Assembly (NCBI GenBank): GCA_021775415.1
Contig: JAJFHV010000012.1
Coordinates: 62,001-126,000, forward strand
DNA length: 64,000 nucleotides
Direction of reading: 5' to 3'
Origin: Hyphomicrobiales bacterium
GTDB taxonomy: Bacteria; Pseudomonadota; Alphaproteobacteria; Rhizobiales; Rhizobiaceae
Part shown: piece by piece, positions 9,646-17,828 of the stretch
Layout: every line of letters starts with the position of its first letter
Position numbering within the stretch: position 1 is the stretch's first letter
Made by a program: the position numbers and the translations under genes
The notes under the pieces: model-generated
What the model saw: only the letters and a program-made list of their open reading frames with translations
What the model was told of the DNA's origin: nothing
Database searches by the model: none

Positions 9646-10180
9646 CGCAATGCGTATAAATCCACTTGATGAACGTATGTTTGGTGGCAATGGCGTTTCA
9701 CTTGCACCGGTAGGACCACGCGAGCGTATCAGTCTGCGAGCCGATGAAAAGACCGCCAAGGCGCTTGGCAAGGCCCTGGGCGTTGATCTTCCCTTCAAAC
9801 CGGGCAGCGCCGTATCAAAAGGCGGCAAAACCGCTTTGTGGATCGGCCCGGATGAGTGGTTGTTGATTGGACCTGACAATGGGAGCATCTCAACAACGCT
9901 CTCACAGACAGGCAAGCAGGTCTTTTCTATCGCTGACATTAGCCATCGAAACACGGCAGTAACTATTACAGGCCCAAACTCAACCGCGGTTCTAAACAGC
10001 GGCTGCCCAAGAGATCTGTCACTTGCAGCATTTCCAGTGAAATCCTGCTCACGGACGGTATTTGGCAAGGCTGAAGTTGTTCTTTGGCGTATCAGAAAAG
10101 AAGAGTTTCACCTCGAATGTTGGCGCTCATTTTCTGATTATGTCTGGAAATATCTGGCAGATGCTGCGCGTTCCGCGTAA
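9638..10180 (+). CDS. soxG: Sarcosine oxidase, gamma subunit
   Basis: A 180-residue subunit, the last in soxBDAG. It is weakly conserved in general but recognisable by its GcvT-like half-fold. GPDEWLLIGPD, the ISHRNTAVTITGPNS block, and the Cys/Leu segment CPRDLSLAAFPVKSCSRT are typical of SoxG. The start ATG lies inside the end of soxA (8-base overlap). A hairpin follows directly after the stop, before the next gene. Confidence 0.92.
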   Translation: MDNAMRINPLDERMFGGNGVSLAPVGPRERISLRADEKTAKALGKALGVDLPFKPGSAVSKGGKTALWIGPDEWLLIGPDNGSISTTLSQTGKQVFSIADISHRNTAVTITGPNSTAVLNSGCPRDLSLAAFPVKSCSRTVFGKAEVVLWRIRKEEFHLECWRSFSDYVWKYLADAARSA

Positions 10181-10203
10181 GGAACCACCCGCAAGGTGAT
10201 TCC
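10181..10203 (+). repeat. Intercistronic hairpin after soxG
   Basis: Directly after the soxG stop, GGAACCACC (10181-10189) and GGTGATTCC (10195-10203) pair over nine positions with one mismatch around a five-base loop. There is no U-tract, so it is not a classical terminator. It may stabilise the sox mRNA or separate it from the downstream hydrolase gene, whose GGAGG at 10207-10211 stays outside the stem. Confidence 0.5.
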
Positions 10204-10212
10204 TATGGAGGA

Positions 10213-11400
10213 ATGCGGAAGTTGCCCAGAAAGCCTACCCTCAAACGATTGATTCTCAATTTCCCCGGATTTGAGCCGACCGATGCGGTCCGCCAGATTG
10301 ATCGCCTGACTCATGGCGGTGAAAAAACTGCGTCACTCTGGGATTTTGAACTCGAACGCAAAAGCGTGATTGAGGAACCAGATCAACATCAAGCCATCGC
10401 TACGTTTAACTCGACGGCTGCGGAATGGTCGACTTCAAGTCGATTTGTGCAATTTTCCTGGCAAGATATTATTTCCACTTACGAGAACGCGCCCTACCCG
10501 CAGAGCCTGTTCACCAATTTGCCAAAATATCTGTCATTCTTTCTGGATGGGTCGGTATTTCGTTATTCACGAGCCAGTCGTCGATATTGGGGTTTCACGA
10601 TATACCCCCTACTTTTGATGATCTGCTTTGCGGCCGCTGCCTGGGCCGGTGCATATTTTTCATTATCGTATATGGGGCTTCACTGGGGATTTGCAGTTCC
10701 CCCTGCAATCATTCTTTTCCTCGCCCTTTGCCGTTTTCCAGGAGATTTATTTTATGTAAATCTCTCAATCAACGATTGGGGTTTCGCACGGGACATGTGC
10801 AACGGGTCGAACCCCAAAATCGAACAACGTTACGAAATATTTGCAAACCAGATCGCAAACGAAATCCAACAGTCCAATTATGATGAAATCCTTGTGGTGG
10901 GACACAGTTTTGGCGCCGTTTGGGCAGTTGCGGGTCTTGCCAAAGCGCTTGATAAGAACCCCAAATTACTCAAGGGCACCAACATCACATTTTTAGCACT
11001 GGGTTCCAGCCTGTTGAAGATCGCCATCGTCCCGGCAGCCGGGTTTCTCAAAAACCAGATCGAAAAAGTTGCAACCGAAAAATCACTGCTCTGGCATGAA
11101 ATTCAAACCAAGACGGATTTTATTTCGTTTTATAAAACTGATCCGTTTGACGTTCTCGGCCTCAAAAATACAAAGTGTAGCTATGCAGCACACCGGGTGA
11201 ACTTCAAAAACGCACTTTCAAAGCTTCGACACCGCAAGATGATGAAGTCAATGTATCTTGCCCATCGCCAATACATCTTGTACGCCGACAAGCGGGTCCA
11301 CTTTGATTTTCAACTGCGCTGTTTCGGACCATATTTTGCAAACGACCTTGCGCGTGACATAAATTTGATCGAAACACATCCAGATATTTTGACCGCATAG
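10213..11400 (+). CDS. Membrane-anchored alpha/beta-hydrolase-like protein of unknown role
   Basis: A 395-residue protein with two hydrophobic helices (about 129-152 and 158-176) placed in the middle. They are followed by a hydrolase-like segment EILVVGHSFGAVWAVAGL (given in part) with the nucleophile-elbow motif GHSFG at 230-234 (Ser232). The N-terminal 30 residues (LILNFPGFEPTD) resemble the first strand of the same fold, so the helices appear inserted within a lipase-type domain. I do not recognise a named family. The GGAGG at 10207-10211 is only one base from the ATG at 10213 but ten bases from an in-frame TTG at 10222, so the true start may be the TTG. It lies 32 bases after soxG. Confidence 0.65.
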   Translation: MRKLPRKPTLKRLILNFPGFEPTDAVRQIDRLTHGGEKTASLWDFELERKSVIEEPDQHQAIATFNSTAAEWSTSSRFVQFSWQDIISTYENAPYPQSLFTNLPKYLSFFLDGSVFRYSRASRRYWGFTIYPLLLMICFAAAAWAGAYFSLSYMGLHWGFAVPPAIILFLALCRFPGDLFYVNLSINDWGFARDMCNGSNPKIEQRYEIFANQIANEIQQSNYDEILVVGHSFGAVWAVAGLAKALDKNPKLLKGTNITFLALGSSLLKIAIVPAAGFLKNQIEKVATEKSLLWHEIQTKTDFISFYKTDPFDVLGLKNTKCSYAAHRVNFKNALSKLRHRKMMKSMYLAHRQYILYADKRVHFDFQLRCFGPYFANDLARDINLIETHPDILTA

Positions 11401-11435
11401 CTGGATCAGACAATCACGAAAGACGGCAATTCTTC

Positions 11436-12029
11436 ATGACCATCGACTGGGAACTCACAGGCAAGATTATTTGGTGTGTCGGTATTGTTGCTTGGGGCGT
11501 AATCCGCTTTCGACCCAACATAAAATCACGCCAAACTTCAATCGCTGTTACCGAACGCCCTTTGAAAGAGCGGTTCTCCATGTTTGTGTCGCAACTCGGT
11601 CTTGGGATAATTCCAGGCATCTGGGTCTTTTCCGGTTTTCCATCACAGCTCGACCATCAAACTTATCCGATCACCATTATGATTGGAGCGCTTGTATTCT
11701 TTGGGTCACTTTTGCTTTTCCGCAAAACCCACAAAGCGCTGGGCAAAATGTGGTCGCACAGCCTTGATTTGCGCGAAGACCACAAACTTGTAACACACGG
11801 TATTTACAAGCGCGTTCGACATCCGATGTATTCGGCATTCTGGTTATGGGCAATTGCCCAACCCTTCCTGCTTTCCAGCTGGCTTGCAGGATTTGCCGGC
11901 ATTGCCGGATTTGGAACACTGTATTTCCTGCGTGTTGGCCAGGAGGAAATTATGATGCAAAACCAGTTTGGTGCAGAGTATGAAGACTATTGCAACCAAA
12001 CCAAGCGCATCATTCCGTATATCTATTAA
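11436..12029 (+). CDS. Isoprenylcysteine methyltransferase-like membrane protein
   Basis: A 197-residue protein with about four to five hydrophobic helices. It has the C-terminal signature of the ICMT/phospholipid methyltransferase superfamily: GIYKRVRHPMYSAF near residue 125, then a hydrophobic hairpin, and the EEIMMQNQFGAEYEDY block with Glu residues that bind the substrate region. Bacterial members methylate lipids or are uncharacterised; no substrate can be assigned. It lies 35 bases downstream of the membrane hydrolase on the same strand, so a shared lipid-related role is possible. Confidence 0.8.
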   Translation: MTIDWELTGKIIWCVGIVAWGVIRFRPNIKSRQTSIAVTERPLKERFSMFVSQLGLGIIPGIWVFSGFPSQLDHQTYPITIMIGALVFFGSLLLFRKTHKALGKMWSHSLDLREDHKLVTHGIYKRVRHPMYSAFWLWAIAQPFLLSSWLAGFAGIAGFGTLYFLRVGQEEIMMQNQFGAEYEDYCNQTKRIIPYIY

Positions 12030-12233
12030 TTACAAAAAAGTGCCATCAGCGATCAATCTGGGTTGACGAATCGCGGCTATATGCGGCATTCGTGCAACAC
12101 TGGTAGAAAAATTTTGACAAAGGGCATCAGTCCGGGAATTTTTGTGCCGCAAAGTGTTGTCTATTGACGATTGATTTTGCATAACTGCCTCGCGAATGGG
12201 GCACATATATTTCTGGTTTAGGGCAATACAGGC

Positions 12234-12956
12234 ATGATTAACGTTTCCTCCCCAATTCGGTTAGTGACCGTAATTGCGATCACTTCGACACTTGCGATTG
12301 CGGGTTGCACATCATCCGGATCTTCAAGTTCGGGCGCGTCAAGCCGTGATACAAACGTCAAACCCAATCTCGTAGCATCGCTCAAACAACGCCCAAGCGA
12401 TATCAATATCGATGTTAGGGGCAAAATTACCCGTACCGGCGAAATTTATTTGCTGCGCGGCCTTGCTAATGTATTTTCCCGCGGGATGGACGCAATGGGC
12501 GCCCGCATGGTCAGAAACGGTCTGGATGCGCGGGTATATAACCACGCTGCATGGAGAGGCCTGGCTGACAATATTATTGCGCGTTCCAAGGTTAGACGGG
12601 TTTCTTATCCGGTAATCATTCTTGGCCACTCACTGGGTGCAAACGCATCAGCACATATGGCGAAGTATCTCGGTGAGAAAGGTGTCAAAGTCCGTTACGT
12701 GGTGGCGTTTGATCCTACTGTGCCTACCAGCGTCGGGAAAAACGTTCAGCAGGTCACGAATTATTATCTGCCAAATGATGACCACAACAACACGATAGCG
12801 CGCGCACCGGGTTTCCGGGGTAATCTCAAGAACATCAATGTTACAAAGATGACGGGTGTTACCCACATGAATGTTGAAAAAAACCATTCCCTGCAAAACA
12901 AGACAATCAAGCACATCATTTCCTTGACGAAGAAGCGTCGGTCAAAAAAGTCCTGA
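12234..12956 (+). CDS. Lipoprotein with alpha/beta-hydrolase-like domain
   Basis: A 240-residue protein with a lipoprotein signal peptide and lipobox LAIAGC (Cys25). A Ser/Gly-rich tether (26-38) follows. The hydrolase-like body has the motif GHSLG at 131-135 (candidate nucleophile Ser133), a possible acid in VVAFDPTVPT, and a possible His in GVTHMNVEKN. The C-terminus is strongly basic (KKRRSKKS). It is likely anchored in a membrane facing the periplasm. Substrate unknown; a lipase or thioesterase is plausible but unproven. About 200 bases of non-coding DNA precede it, enough for its own promoter. Confidence 0.75.
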   Translation: MINVSSPIRLVTVIAITSTLAIAGCTSSGSSSSGASSRDTNVKPNLVASLKQRPSDINIDVRGKITRTGEIYLLRGLANVFSRGMDAMGARMVRNGLDARVYNHAAWRGLADNIIARSKVRRVSYPVIILGHSLGANASAHMAKYLGEKGVKVRYVVAFDPTVPTSVGKNVQQVTNYYLPNDDHNNTIARAPGFRGNLKNINVTKMTGVTHMNVEKNHSLQNKTIKHIISLTKKRRSKKS

Positions 12957-13139
12957 CCGAGACACTCACGAATTCGTATCATTTGAATTACGCAAACGTG
13001 ATTATTCGAATTGTGATTTTCTGCTAAAGTTACCCCACACGGGAGGCGAGTGCTTGGCACTGGCACATCCCTGATCAAGTTTCACGTGATGTAAATCCAT
13101 TACGAAACGCACGCAATTGATCTTTGGAGGAACCAATCA

Positions 13140-13778
13140 ATGACTCGCATTCTTGCAGCAATATCCGCTGTTTTTATCACCCTGGTAATGTACAGCTTTG
13201 CCCAGGCTGAACCATCCCACATCCCCATGACCGGCTCGAACCTTATTGAAGGATACAGCACCAAAACCGATGCAGGTGCAAAGGGTCGTTATAGGATTGA
13301 TCTGGACAAAGGCGTTATTACCGGTGGATTCAAGGGTTTGAAGGCGGTGGAAGGCCGTACCGCTGTGTTGGCCTGGGTTCATGACACGGTTAATCAGAAA
13401 TCCGAGCTTGTTGGTGGCGTTAAAATTATCAGCGCTAAAAATGCATCCGGAAAATTCAAAATTACTCTGCCTGAAAAATTCAAGAGCGGCGAATTCGGTT
13501 CCTATGAGGTGCTCGGCTTCACCTACGAGGCAGACGGAACGCTCGAAAAAGACGGCAAGGCTTATAAGGTCACAAATGCACCGGCAGAGCCAGCCGGCAC
13601 CAAGAAAGTACCAAGCCCAGCATTCTATTTGTTTGGCGCATTACCCGGTGCTGACACCGAGCAGCATTATTGCGGTCACGGCAAGGATTTCTTCTTTGCC
13701 AAAGCACCGGAAACCCAAACCTGTTATGATTGCAGATGCCGTCAAAAATATTCTGCCTGTATCAAAGCGGGCGCCTAA
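13140..13778 (+). CDS. Secreted protein with five-cysteine C-terminus, function unknown
   Basis: A 212-residue protein with a clear signal peptide (about residues 3-23, ending AQA), a beta-rich body (25-150), and a compact C-terminal tail. The tail holds all five cysteines (178, 195, 198, 200, 207) in CGHGKD and CYDCRCRQKYSAC. The clustering suggests metal or disulfide chemistry. A GGAGG site precedes the ATG by 8 bases. It is followed by a good terminator, so it may be expressed separately from, but beside, the TlpA and SCO-like genes; all three products would be exported. I do not recognise the family. Confidence 0.7.
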   Translation: MTRILAAISAVFITLVMYSFAQAEPSHIPMTGSNLIEGYSTKTDAGAKGRYRIDLDKGVITGGFKGLKAVEGRTAVLAWVHDTVNQKSELVGGVKIISAKNASGKFKITLPEKFKSGEFGSYEVLGFTYEADGTLEKDGKAYKVTNAPAEPAGTKKVPSPAFYLFGALPGADTEQHYCGHGKDFFFAKAPETQTCYDCRCRQKYSACIKAGA

Positions 13779-13817
13779 CACGGCAAGTAAACTGGTGTCG
13801 AGTTAGAGTTGAATTTA

Positions 13818-13855
13818 GGGTTGCGGGGATTGAGTTTTCGCAACCCGTTTTTTTT
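13818..13855 (+). terminator. Rho-independent terminator
   Basis: GGGTTGCG (13818-13825) pairs perfectly with CGCAACCC (13839-13846). The loop is 13 bases and an eight-T run follows at 13848-13855. It ends the transcript of the secreted Cys-rich protein and shows that the longer open frame starting at 13809 is not the true start of the next gene. Confidence 0.88.
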
Positions 13856-13880
13856 GGCACACAAACCTTTGGTAAATTCA

Positions 13881-14414
13881 ATGCATCGTCGAACTTTCCT
13901 GTCATTGATCACCGCTCTTGTTCCAACCCCCCTGTTGGCACACGGTGCAAATGATTTTAATATGGTGGACTTCTCCCCACCAGTTCCAGCGCCGGATATT
14001 TCTATCCAGGATCTGGCAGGTAATGAACGGCGGGTCGGATCAGGGCAGGAGCAAAAATTTATACTGTTGAATTTCTGGGCTACCTGGTGCCCACCCTGCG
14101 TTGCGGAAATGCCGTCCCTTCAAATGCTTCAAAATAACATGAACCCAGACAAATTTATGGTTCTTGCTATTTCCTCAGATCGCCCAAATCACGCAGACAG
14201 GGTAAAGAAATTCGTTACTGATCTGGACTTGAAATTCTCAATTGCACATGATGGCGATAGCACGATTTCCGATACCTATGGTGCAAGGGAATTTCCCTCA
14301 ACCTATCTAATTGATCCGTCCGGAAACATCCTTTCCGCTGCCAAGGGAGAACGGGCATGGGGTTCGATACGGGCCATACAATACTTCCTGGAAGTGATGC
14401 GCCATCATGCATAA
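13881..14414 (+). CDS. TlpA-like periplasmic thioredoxin
   Basis: A 177-residue thioredoxin-fold protein. The N-terminus MHRRTFLSL carries a twin-arginine-type motif before a short hydrophobic stretch, suggesting Tat or Sec export. The active site is FWATWCPPC with Cys70 and Cys73, and the cis-proline region is REFPSTYLIDPSG. TlpA-like proteins reduce periplasmic thiols, often for cytochrome c or copper-centre assembly. The start at 13881 is chosen because upstream in-frame codons run through a terminator. It overlaps the next gene by eight bases, indicating coupled expression with the SCO fusion. Confidence 0.87.
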   Translation: MHRRTFLSLITALVPTPLLAHGANDFNMVDFSPPVPAPDISIQDLAGNERRVGSGQEQKFILLNFWATWCPPCVAEMPSLQMLQNNMNPDKFMVLAISSDRPNHADRVKKFVTDLDLKFSIAHDGDSTISDTYGAREFPSTYLIDPSGNILSAAKGERAWGSIRAIQYFLEVMRHHA

Positions 14415-15816
14415 GTTGCTTAAAAAAATAGAACTCATTTTTCGTTTGGGCATTGTTGGATATACAGCAATTGCCCTGATGACCGGACGACCGGCAAGTG
14501 CCCAGGAAGTTGACATCAGCAAAACTGAAGATCCGGTAGTTGCAATTGTTGGAACACATCCAATTCTGGAAAGCTATGTTCAACGCACCATTCGTGAGTT
14601 GACTCTTGGCGACCAAATTGATGTCCGCAGTCGCCAGCCAGAATTCCTGAACAGCATCATCAGGGAAGAAGTACTGTTTCAATATGCACTTAAAATTTTG
14701 GGCAACAATCCCGACTGGCGCAATGAAGTAAAAGCCGCAGTGGTACAGAAACTGATCGAGAGCGAGGTTCGTGCCAGCTCGCAAGTTAGCGATGAAGAAG
14801 CCAGACAATACTATTTGGCCACCAAACCAAATTTGGGCGGTGAACACATTGCCCTTTATGACATTCGCTTTGCGGAACGGAAAACCTGCGAAACTCAACT
14901 GGAAGGCATCACAACTTTGGATGACTTCAAGCGGGTGGCAAAAAAGTATCACACCGACCCCGAACTGGCGGAACTTGAAGGCGAAGTCGGGTTCCTTATG
15001 ACCCGTCACATCGCATTTGGATACGGTCCGCAACTGGAAGATCTGGAAGAAAACACACCGCACAAAATCATGAACGGCGTAGATTGCCATATCGTCTGGT
15101 TTACGGATCGCGAAGAAATCCCTGTTCCCTCTTTCGAAGAACTCAAGGACCGCCTTAAGGCCGGTCTTCAGGCAGGTGCGGAATCCGAACGGTTGCAAAC
15201 CCTGCTGGCAATGGCGGAAGGCTCTGTGGGTGTGACACGCCTGGGTGATGAACCCCGGCAGACGAATGAACCAGCTGAATCAAGCACCGTAAGCTCCCCC
15301 TCCCCGTTCAAGCTGGTAAACCATAAGGGAAAAACGGTTGATCAAACCCTGTTTGAGGGTCGGCATCACGTCATCATGTTTGGCTTTACCCATTGTCCGG
15401 AAGTTTGTCCGACAACACTGTTTGAAATGGCGCATTGGCAAAATGCTCTTGGAGAAGCAGCAAACGACATTGTATTTGCATTTGTATCCGTTGACCCGGA
15501 ACGTGACACACCGCAAATCCTCAACACCTATGTGAACGCGTTTTCAGAAACCATAACAGGCCTTACCGGATCACCAGAAGAAGTTGCCAAACTAATGTCT
15601 CGATATGACGTCAAGGCGCAGCGTGTCCCACTGGATGACGGCGGCTACACCATGGATCATACATCATCTGTATTTTTGTTAGACCAGAGCGGCAACATCA
15701 AAGACACGATCGGGTTCATGGAAGACAATGATTCCGCAATCCGGAAACTGCAAAGCCTCCTGGATGATAACGGTGGCGATGACGGTGAAAGTGCTTCCCT
15801 GACGCAACAAAACTGA
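14407..15816 (+). CDS. Parvulin/SurA-like and SCO1/SenC-like fusion protein
   Basis: A 469-residue exported protein. A hydrophobic N-terminal signal ends at about residue 32 (ASA). Residues about 45-270 resemble PpiC/SurA-type folding factors: a helical bundle with INSIIREEVLFQYA-like segments, then a region DDFKRVAKKYHTDPELAE and GEVGFL, the usual parvulin start. After a Ser/Pro linker, residues about 300-460 form a SCO1/SenC domain with FGFTHCPEVCP (Cys330, Cys334) and a later MDHTSS with His418, the three classical copper ligands. SCO proteins deliver copper and thiol-disulfide chemistry to cytochrome oxidase. The fusion is unusual. It overlaps the TlpA gene. Confidence 0.8.
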   Translation: MHKLLKKIELIFRLGIVGYTAIALMTGRPASAQEVDISKTEDPVVAIVGTHPILESYVQRTIRELTLGDQIDVRSRQPEFLNSIIREEVLFQYALKILGNNPDWRNEVKAAVVQKLIESEVRASSQVSDEEARQYYLATKPNLGGEHIALYDIRFAERKTCETQLEGITTLDDFKRVAKKYHTDPELAELEGEVGFLMTRHIAFGYGPQLEDLEENTPHKIMNGVDCHIVWFTDREEIPVPSFEELKDRLKAGLQAGAESERLQTLLAMAEGSVGVTRLGDEPRQTNEPAESSTVSSPSPFKLVNHKGKTVDQTLFEGRHHVIMFGFTHCPEVCPTTLFEMAHWQNALGEAANDIVFAFVSVDPERDTPQILNTYVNAFSETITGLTGSPEEVAKLMSRYDVKAQRVPLDDGGYTMDHTSSVFLLDQSGNIKDTIGFMEDNDSAIRKLQSLLDDNGGDDGESASLTQQN

Positions 15817-15917
15817 CGCTTTACCCACAGCCGCCAAACGCCAATCTTGCCTAATCATGACAAAGCGGATAATTTCACGGTGTCCTCTCTGGATTTTAAA
15901 TTCCAGAGGTCAGGCAC

Positions 15918-16102
15918 TGGGAGAGTTCGTTCATCGTTGAACGGCACCGAAGGAGCAATCGCCCCAGAAACTCTCAGGTAAACGGACTGGGCTTGATGCG
16001 GGACAATCTGGAAAGATTGAATTGTGAAAGCAATTCATCACCGAAGGAGTAAGGGCTGGCAACAGCTTGCATCTCTCAGGTCCAACGACAGATGGGGACG
16101 TA
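15918..16102 (+). promoter_or_regulatory. Tandem glycine riboswitch
   Basis: Two consecutive glycine aptamers are visible. The first (about 15918-15995) has GGGAGAG, the CACCGAAGGAGCAA core at 15944-15957, and ACTCTCAGG with GGAC following. The second (about 16009-16102) repeats CACCGAAGGAGTAA at 16039-16052 and ATCTCTCAGG with GACAGATGGGG. This double arrangement is the classic cooperative glycine sensor. It lies about 120 bases before the symporter's start codon. A hairpin at 16174-16200 (GACCTGC with GCGGGTC) just before the AAGGAGGGG ribosome site may be part of the expression platform. Confidence 0.93.
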
Positions 16103-16220
16103 GGTTTTCCTGCGGGGTCTCTGTCGTGCAAATTTCTGCAGAATTCCCTCAAGAAATCCCGCGTATTTCAACAGACCTGCTTACTATGAAAATGCGGGTC
16201 CCATCCTCAAGGAGGGGAAT

Positions 16221-17582
16221 ATGGAAGCGGTAACAAATACAGTCAGTTGGCTGAATGGCATCGTCTGGGGCGTACCAATGTTGGTGCTCATACTGGGTGT
16301 CGGGCTTTATCTTACTTTTGGGCTGAGGCTCTTAACAATTATCAAAATCCCGTTCGGGTTCGACCTGCTCTGGAAAGGCCGTATTCCGGGAGACGATTCC
16401 GGCATTAGCCCGTTTAACGCACTCATGACATCGCTTGCAGCCACCATAGGCACCGGGAATATTGCAGGTGTAGCAACCGCAATCTTTCTCGGCGGCCCCG
16501 GCGCTGTGTTTTGGATGTGGATGACTGCCCTGGTCGGAATGGCAACCAAGTATGCAGAAGCAGTTCTCGCGGTTCGCTTTCGTGAAACCGACGAGCGCGG
16601 CAAACATGTCGGCGGTCCGATGTATTACATCAAGAACGGGCTTGGCGATAACTGGAAATGGCTGGCCATCTGTTTTGCCCTGTTTGCTGGGGTTGCCGGT
16701 TTTGGCATCGGCAACATGGTGCAGGCAAATTCAATCGCCAATGCCTTAAGTGCAAACTTCGCCATTCCTGAATGGGTTACTGGTGTCGTTCTTGTGATAC
16801 TGGTGGGTGCAGTTTTGTTGGGTGGTATTGAACGAATTTCTGATATCGCCGGCAAACTGGTTCCATTCATGGCCGTTGCCTATATTGCAGCTGCAACAGT
16901 TGTGCTTCTACTTAACGCTGGAGCCATTCCAGGTGCATTTGGTCTGATCTTTACACACGCCTTTACGCCATCCGCAGCAACCGGTGGTTTTGCCGGAGCC
17001 GCAGTATGGGCCGCAATCCGTTTTGGTGTGGCACGTGGTGTGTTTTCAAATGAGGCTGGACTTGGTTCTGCTCCAATCGCGCACGCTGCAGCTTCAACCA
17101 AAGGGCCTGTAAGTCAGGGGCTGGTTGCGATGCTTGGTACGTTCATCGATACCATCATTGTGTGTTCGTTTACCGCTCTGGCAATTATCTCAACTGGTGC
17201 ATGGACGAGCGGTGAAACCGGGGCTGCACTGACATCCCACGCGTTTGATCTGGCCCTGCCAGGCTTTGGTGGCTACATCATCGCAATCGCACTCACAATT
17301 TTTGCTTTCACCACAATTCTTGGCTGGAGCTACTACTGTGAGCGTTCGCTGCAATATTTGTTTGGCGTGAAAATCATTATGCCATTCCGCGCCGTTTGGT
17401 CACTTGCAGCACTGGTTGGGGCAACCCTGAAACTTGGTTTTGTCTGGCTGTTGGCGGATACGCTCAATGCGCTGATGGCAATTCCAAATCTTATTGCGCT
17501 GGCATTGCTTAGTCCCCTGGTGTTTAAAATCACCAAGGAATTCTTTGATTCCAGAGGCAAATCAGAAAATAACCCTTTCTGA
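16221..17582 (+). CDS. AGCS-family glycine/alanine:cation symporter
   Basis: A 453-residue membrane protein with about 11 helices of the alanine-or-glycine:cation symporter family, which imports glycine or alanine with sodium. Family segments visible are FGFDLLWKG, PFNALMTSLAATIGTGNIAGVATA in pieces, KYAEAVLAVRFRE, GGPMYYIKNG, and FSNEAGLGSAPIAHAAA. The strong AAGGAGGGG site is nine bases before the ATG. The upstream tandem glycine riboswitch shows that expression responds to glycine, so glycine is the likely substrate. A nine-base-pair hairpin follows the gene. Confidence 0.95.
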   Translation: MEAVTNTVSWLNGIVWGVPMLVLILGVGLYLTFGLRLLTIIKIPFGFDLLWKGRIPGDDSGISPFNALMTSLAATIGTGNIAGVATAIFLGGPGAVFWMWMTALVGMATKYAEAVLAVRFRETDERGKHVGGPMYYIKNGLGDNWKWLAICFALFAGVAGFGIGNMVQANSIANALSANFAIPEWVTGVVLVILVGAVLLGGIERISDIAGKLVPFMAVAYIAAATVVLLLNAGAIPGAFGLIFTHAFTPSAATGGFAGAAVWAAIRFGVARGVFSNEAGLGSAPIAHAAASTKGPVSQGLVAMLGTFIDTIIVCSFTALAIISTGAWTSGETGAALTSHAFDLALPGFGGYIIAIALTIFAFTTILGWSYYCERSLQYLFGVKIIMPFRAVWSLAALVGATLKLGFVWLLADTLNALMAIPNLIALALLSPLVFKITKEFFDSRGKSENNPF

Positions 17583-17600
17583 TTTAACCCAAAGAAATTG

Positions 17601-17624
17601 GCAGGGCCACTCAGTTGGCCCTGC
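17601..17624. terminator. Shared terminator between symporter and tRNA-Val
   Basis: GCAGGGCCA (17601-17609) and TGGCCCTGC (17616-17624) form a perfect nine-base-pair stem with a six-base loop between two convergent genes. On the plus strand a weak TTCT follows; on the minus strand CAATTTCTTT follows, so it serves both, probably better for the tRNA. Confidence 0.75.
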
Positions 17625-17650
17625 TTCTGCCCGGCAATCGGATGTATGAA

Positions 17651-17725
17651 TGGTGGGCGATACTGGGATTGAACCAGTGACCCCTACAATGTCAATGTAG
17701 TGCTCTCCCGCTGAGCTAATCGCCC
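17651..17725 (-). tRNA. tRNA-Val (GAC)
   Basis: Read on the minus strand, all four arms fold: a 7-bp acceptor stem (GGGCGAT with ATCGCCC), D arm GCTC/GAGC, and anticodon stem CTACA/TGTAG with loop TTGACAT. The anticodon is therefore GAC (valine). The T arm is ACTGG/CCAGT with loop TTCAATC. The 3' CCA is encoded. Total 75 bases. Confidence 0.96.
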
Positions 17726-17828
17726 ATAAAACCTGGTAATAATTACCGGAAAATGGTCCTGCGCATACACCACAAAGGCGGGGTTGCGTCAACATAACAA
17801 TAGGGGAATTTGAAGTGAAGTTGGACCG

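Noticed and set aside
9001-10068. 355-codon open frame on the minus strand across soxA and soxG
   Set aside because: It lies wholly opposite two clear sox genes, has no recognisable domains, and reflects codon bias of the sense strand.
13053-13070. Possible sigma-54 promoter with TTGGCAC
   Set aside because: The -24-like element is present, but no TTGC element lies at the correct -12 spacing.
14215-15198. 327-codon antisense frame in the TlpA/SCO region
   Set aside because: Opposed to well-defined exported proteins with intact active-site motifs; its composition is Cys/Phe-rich noise.
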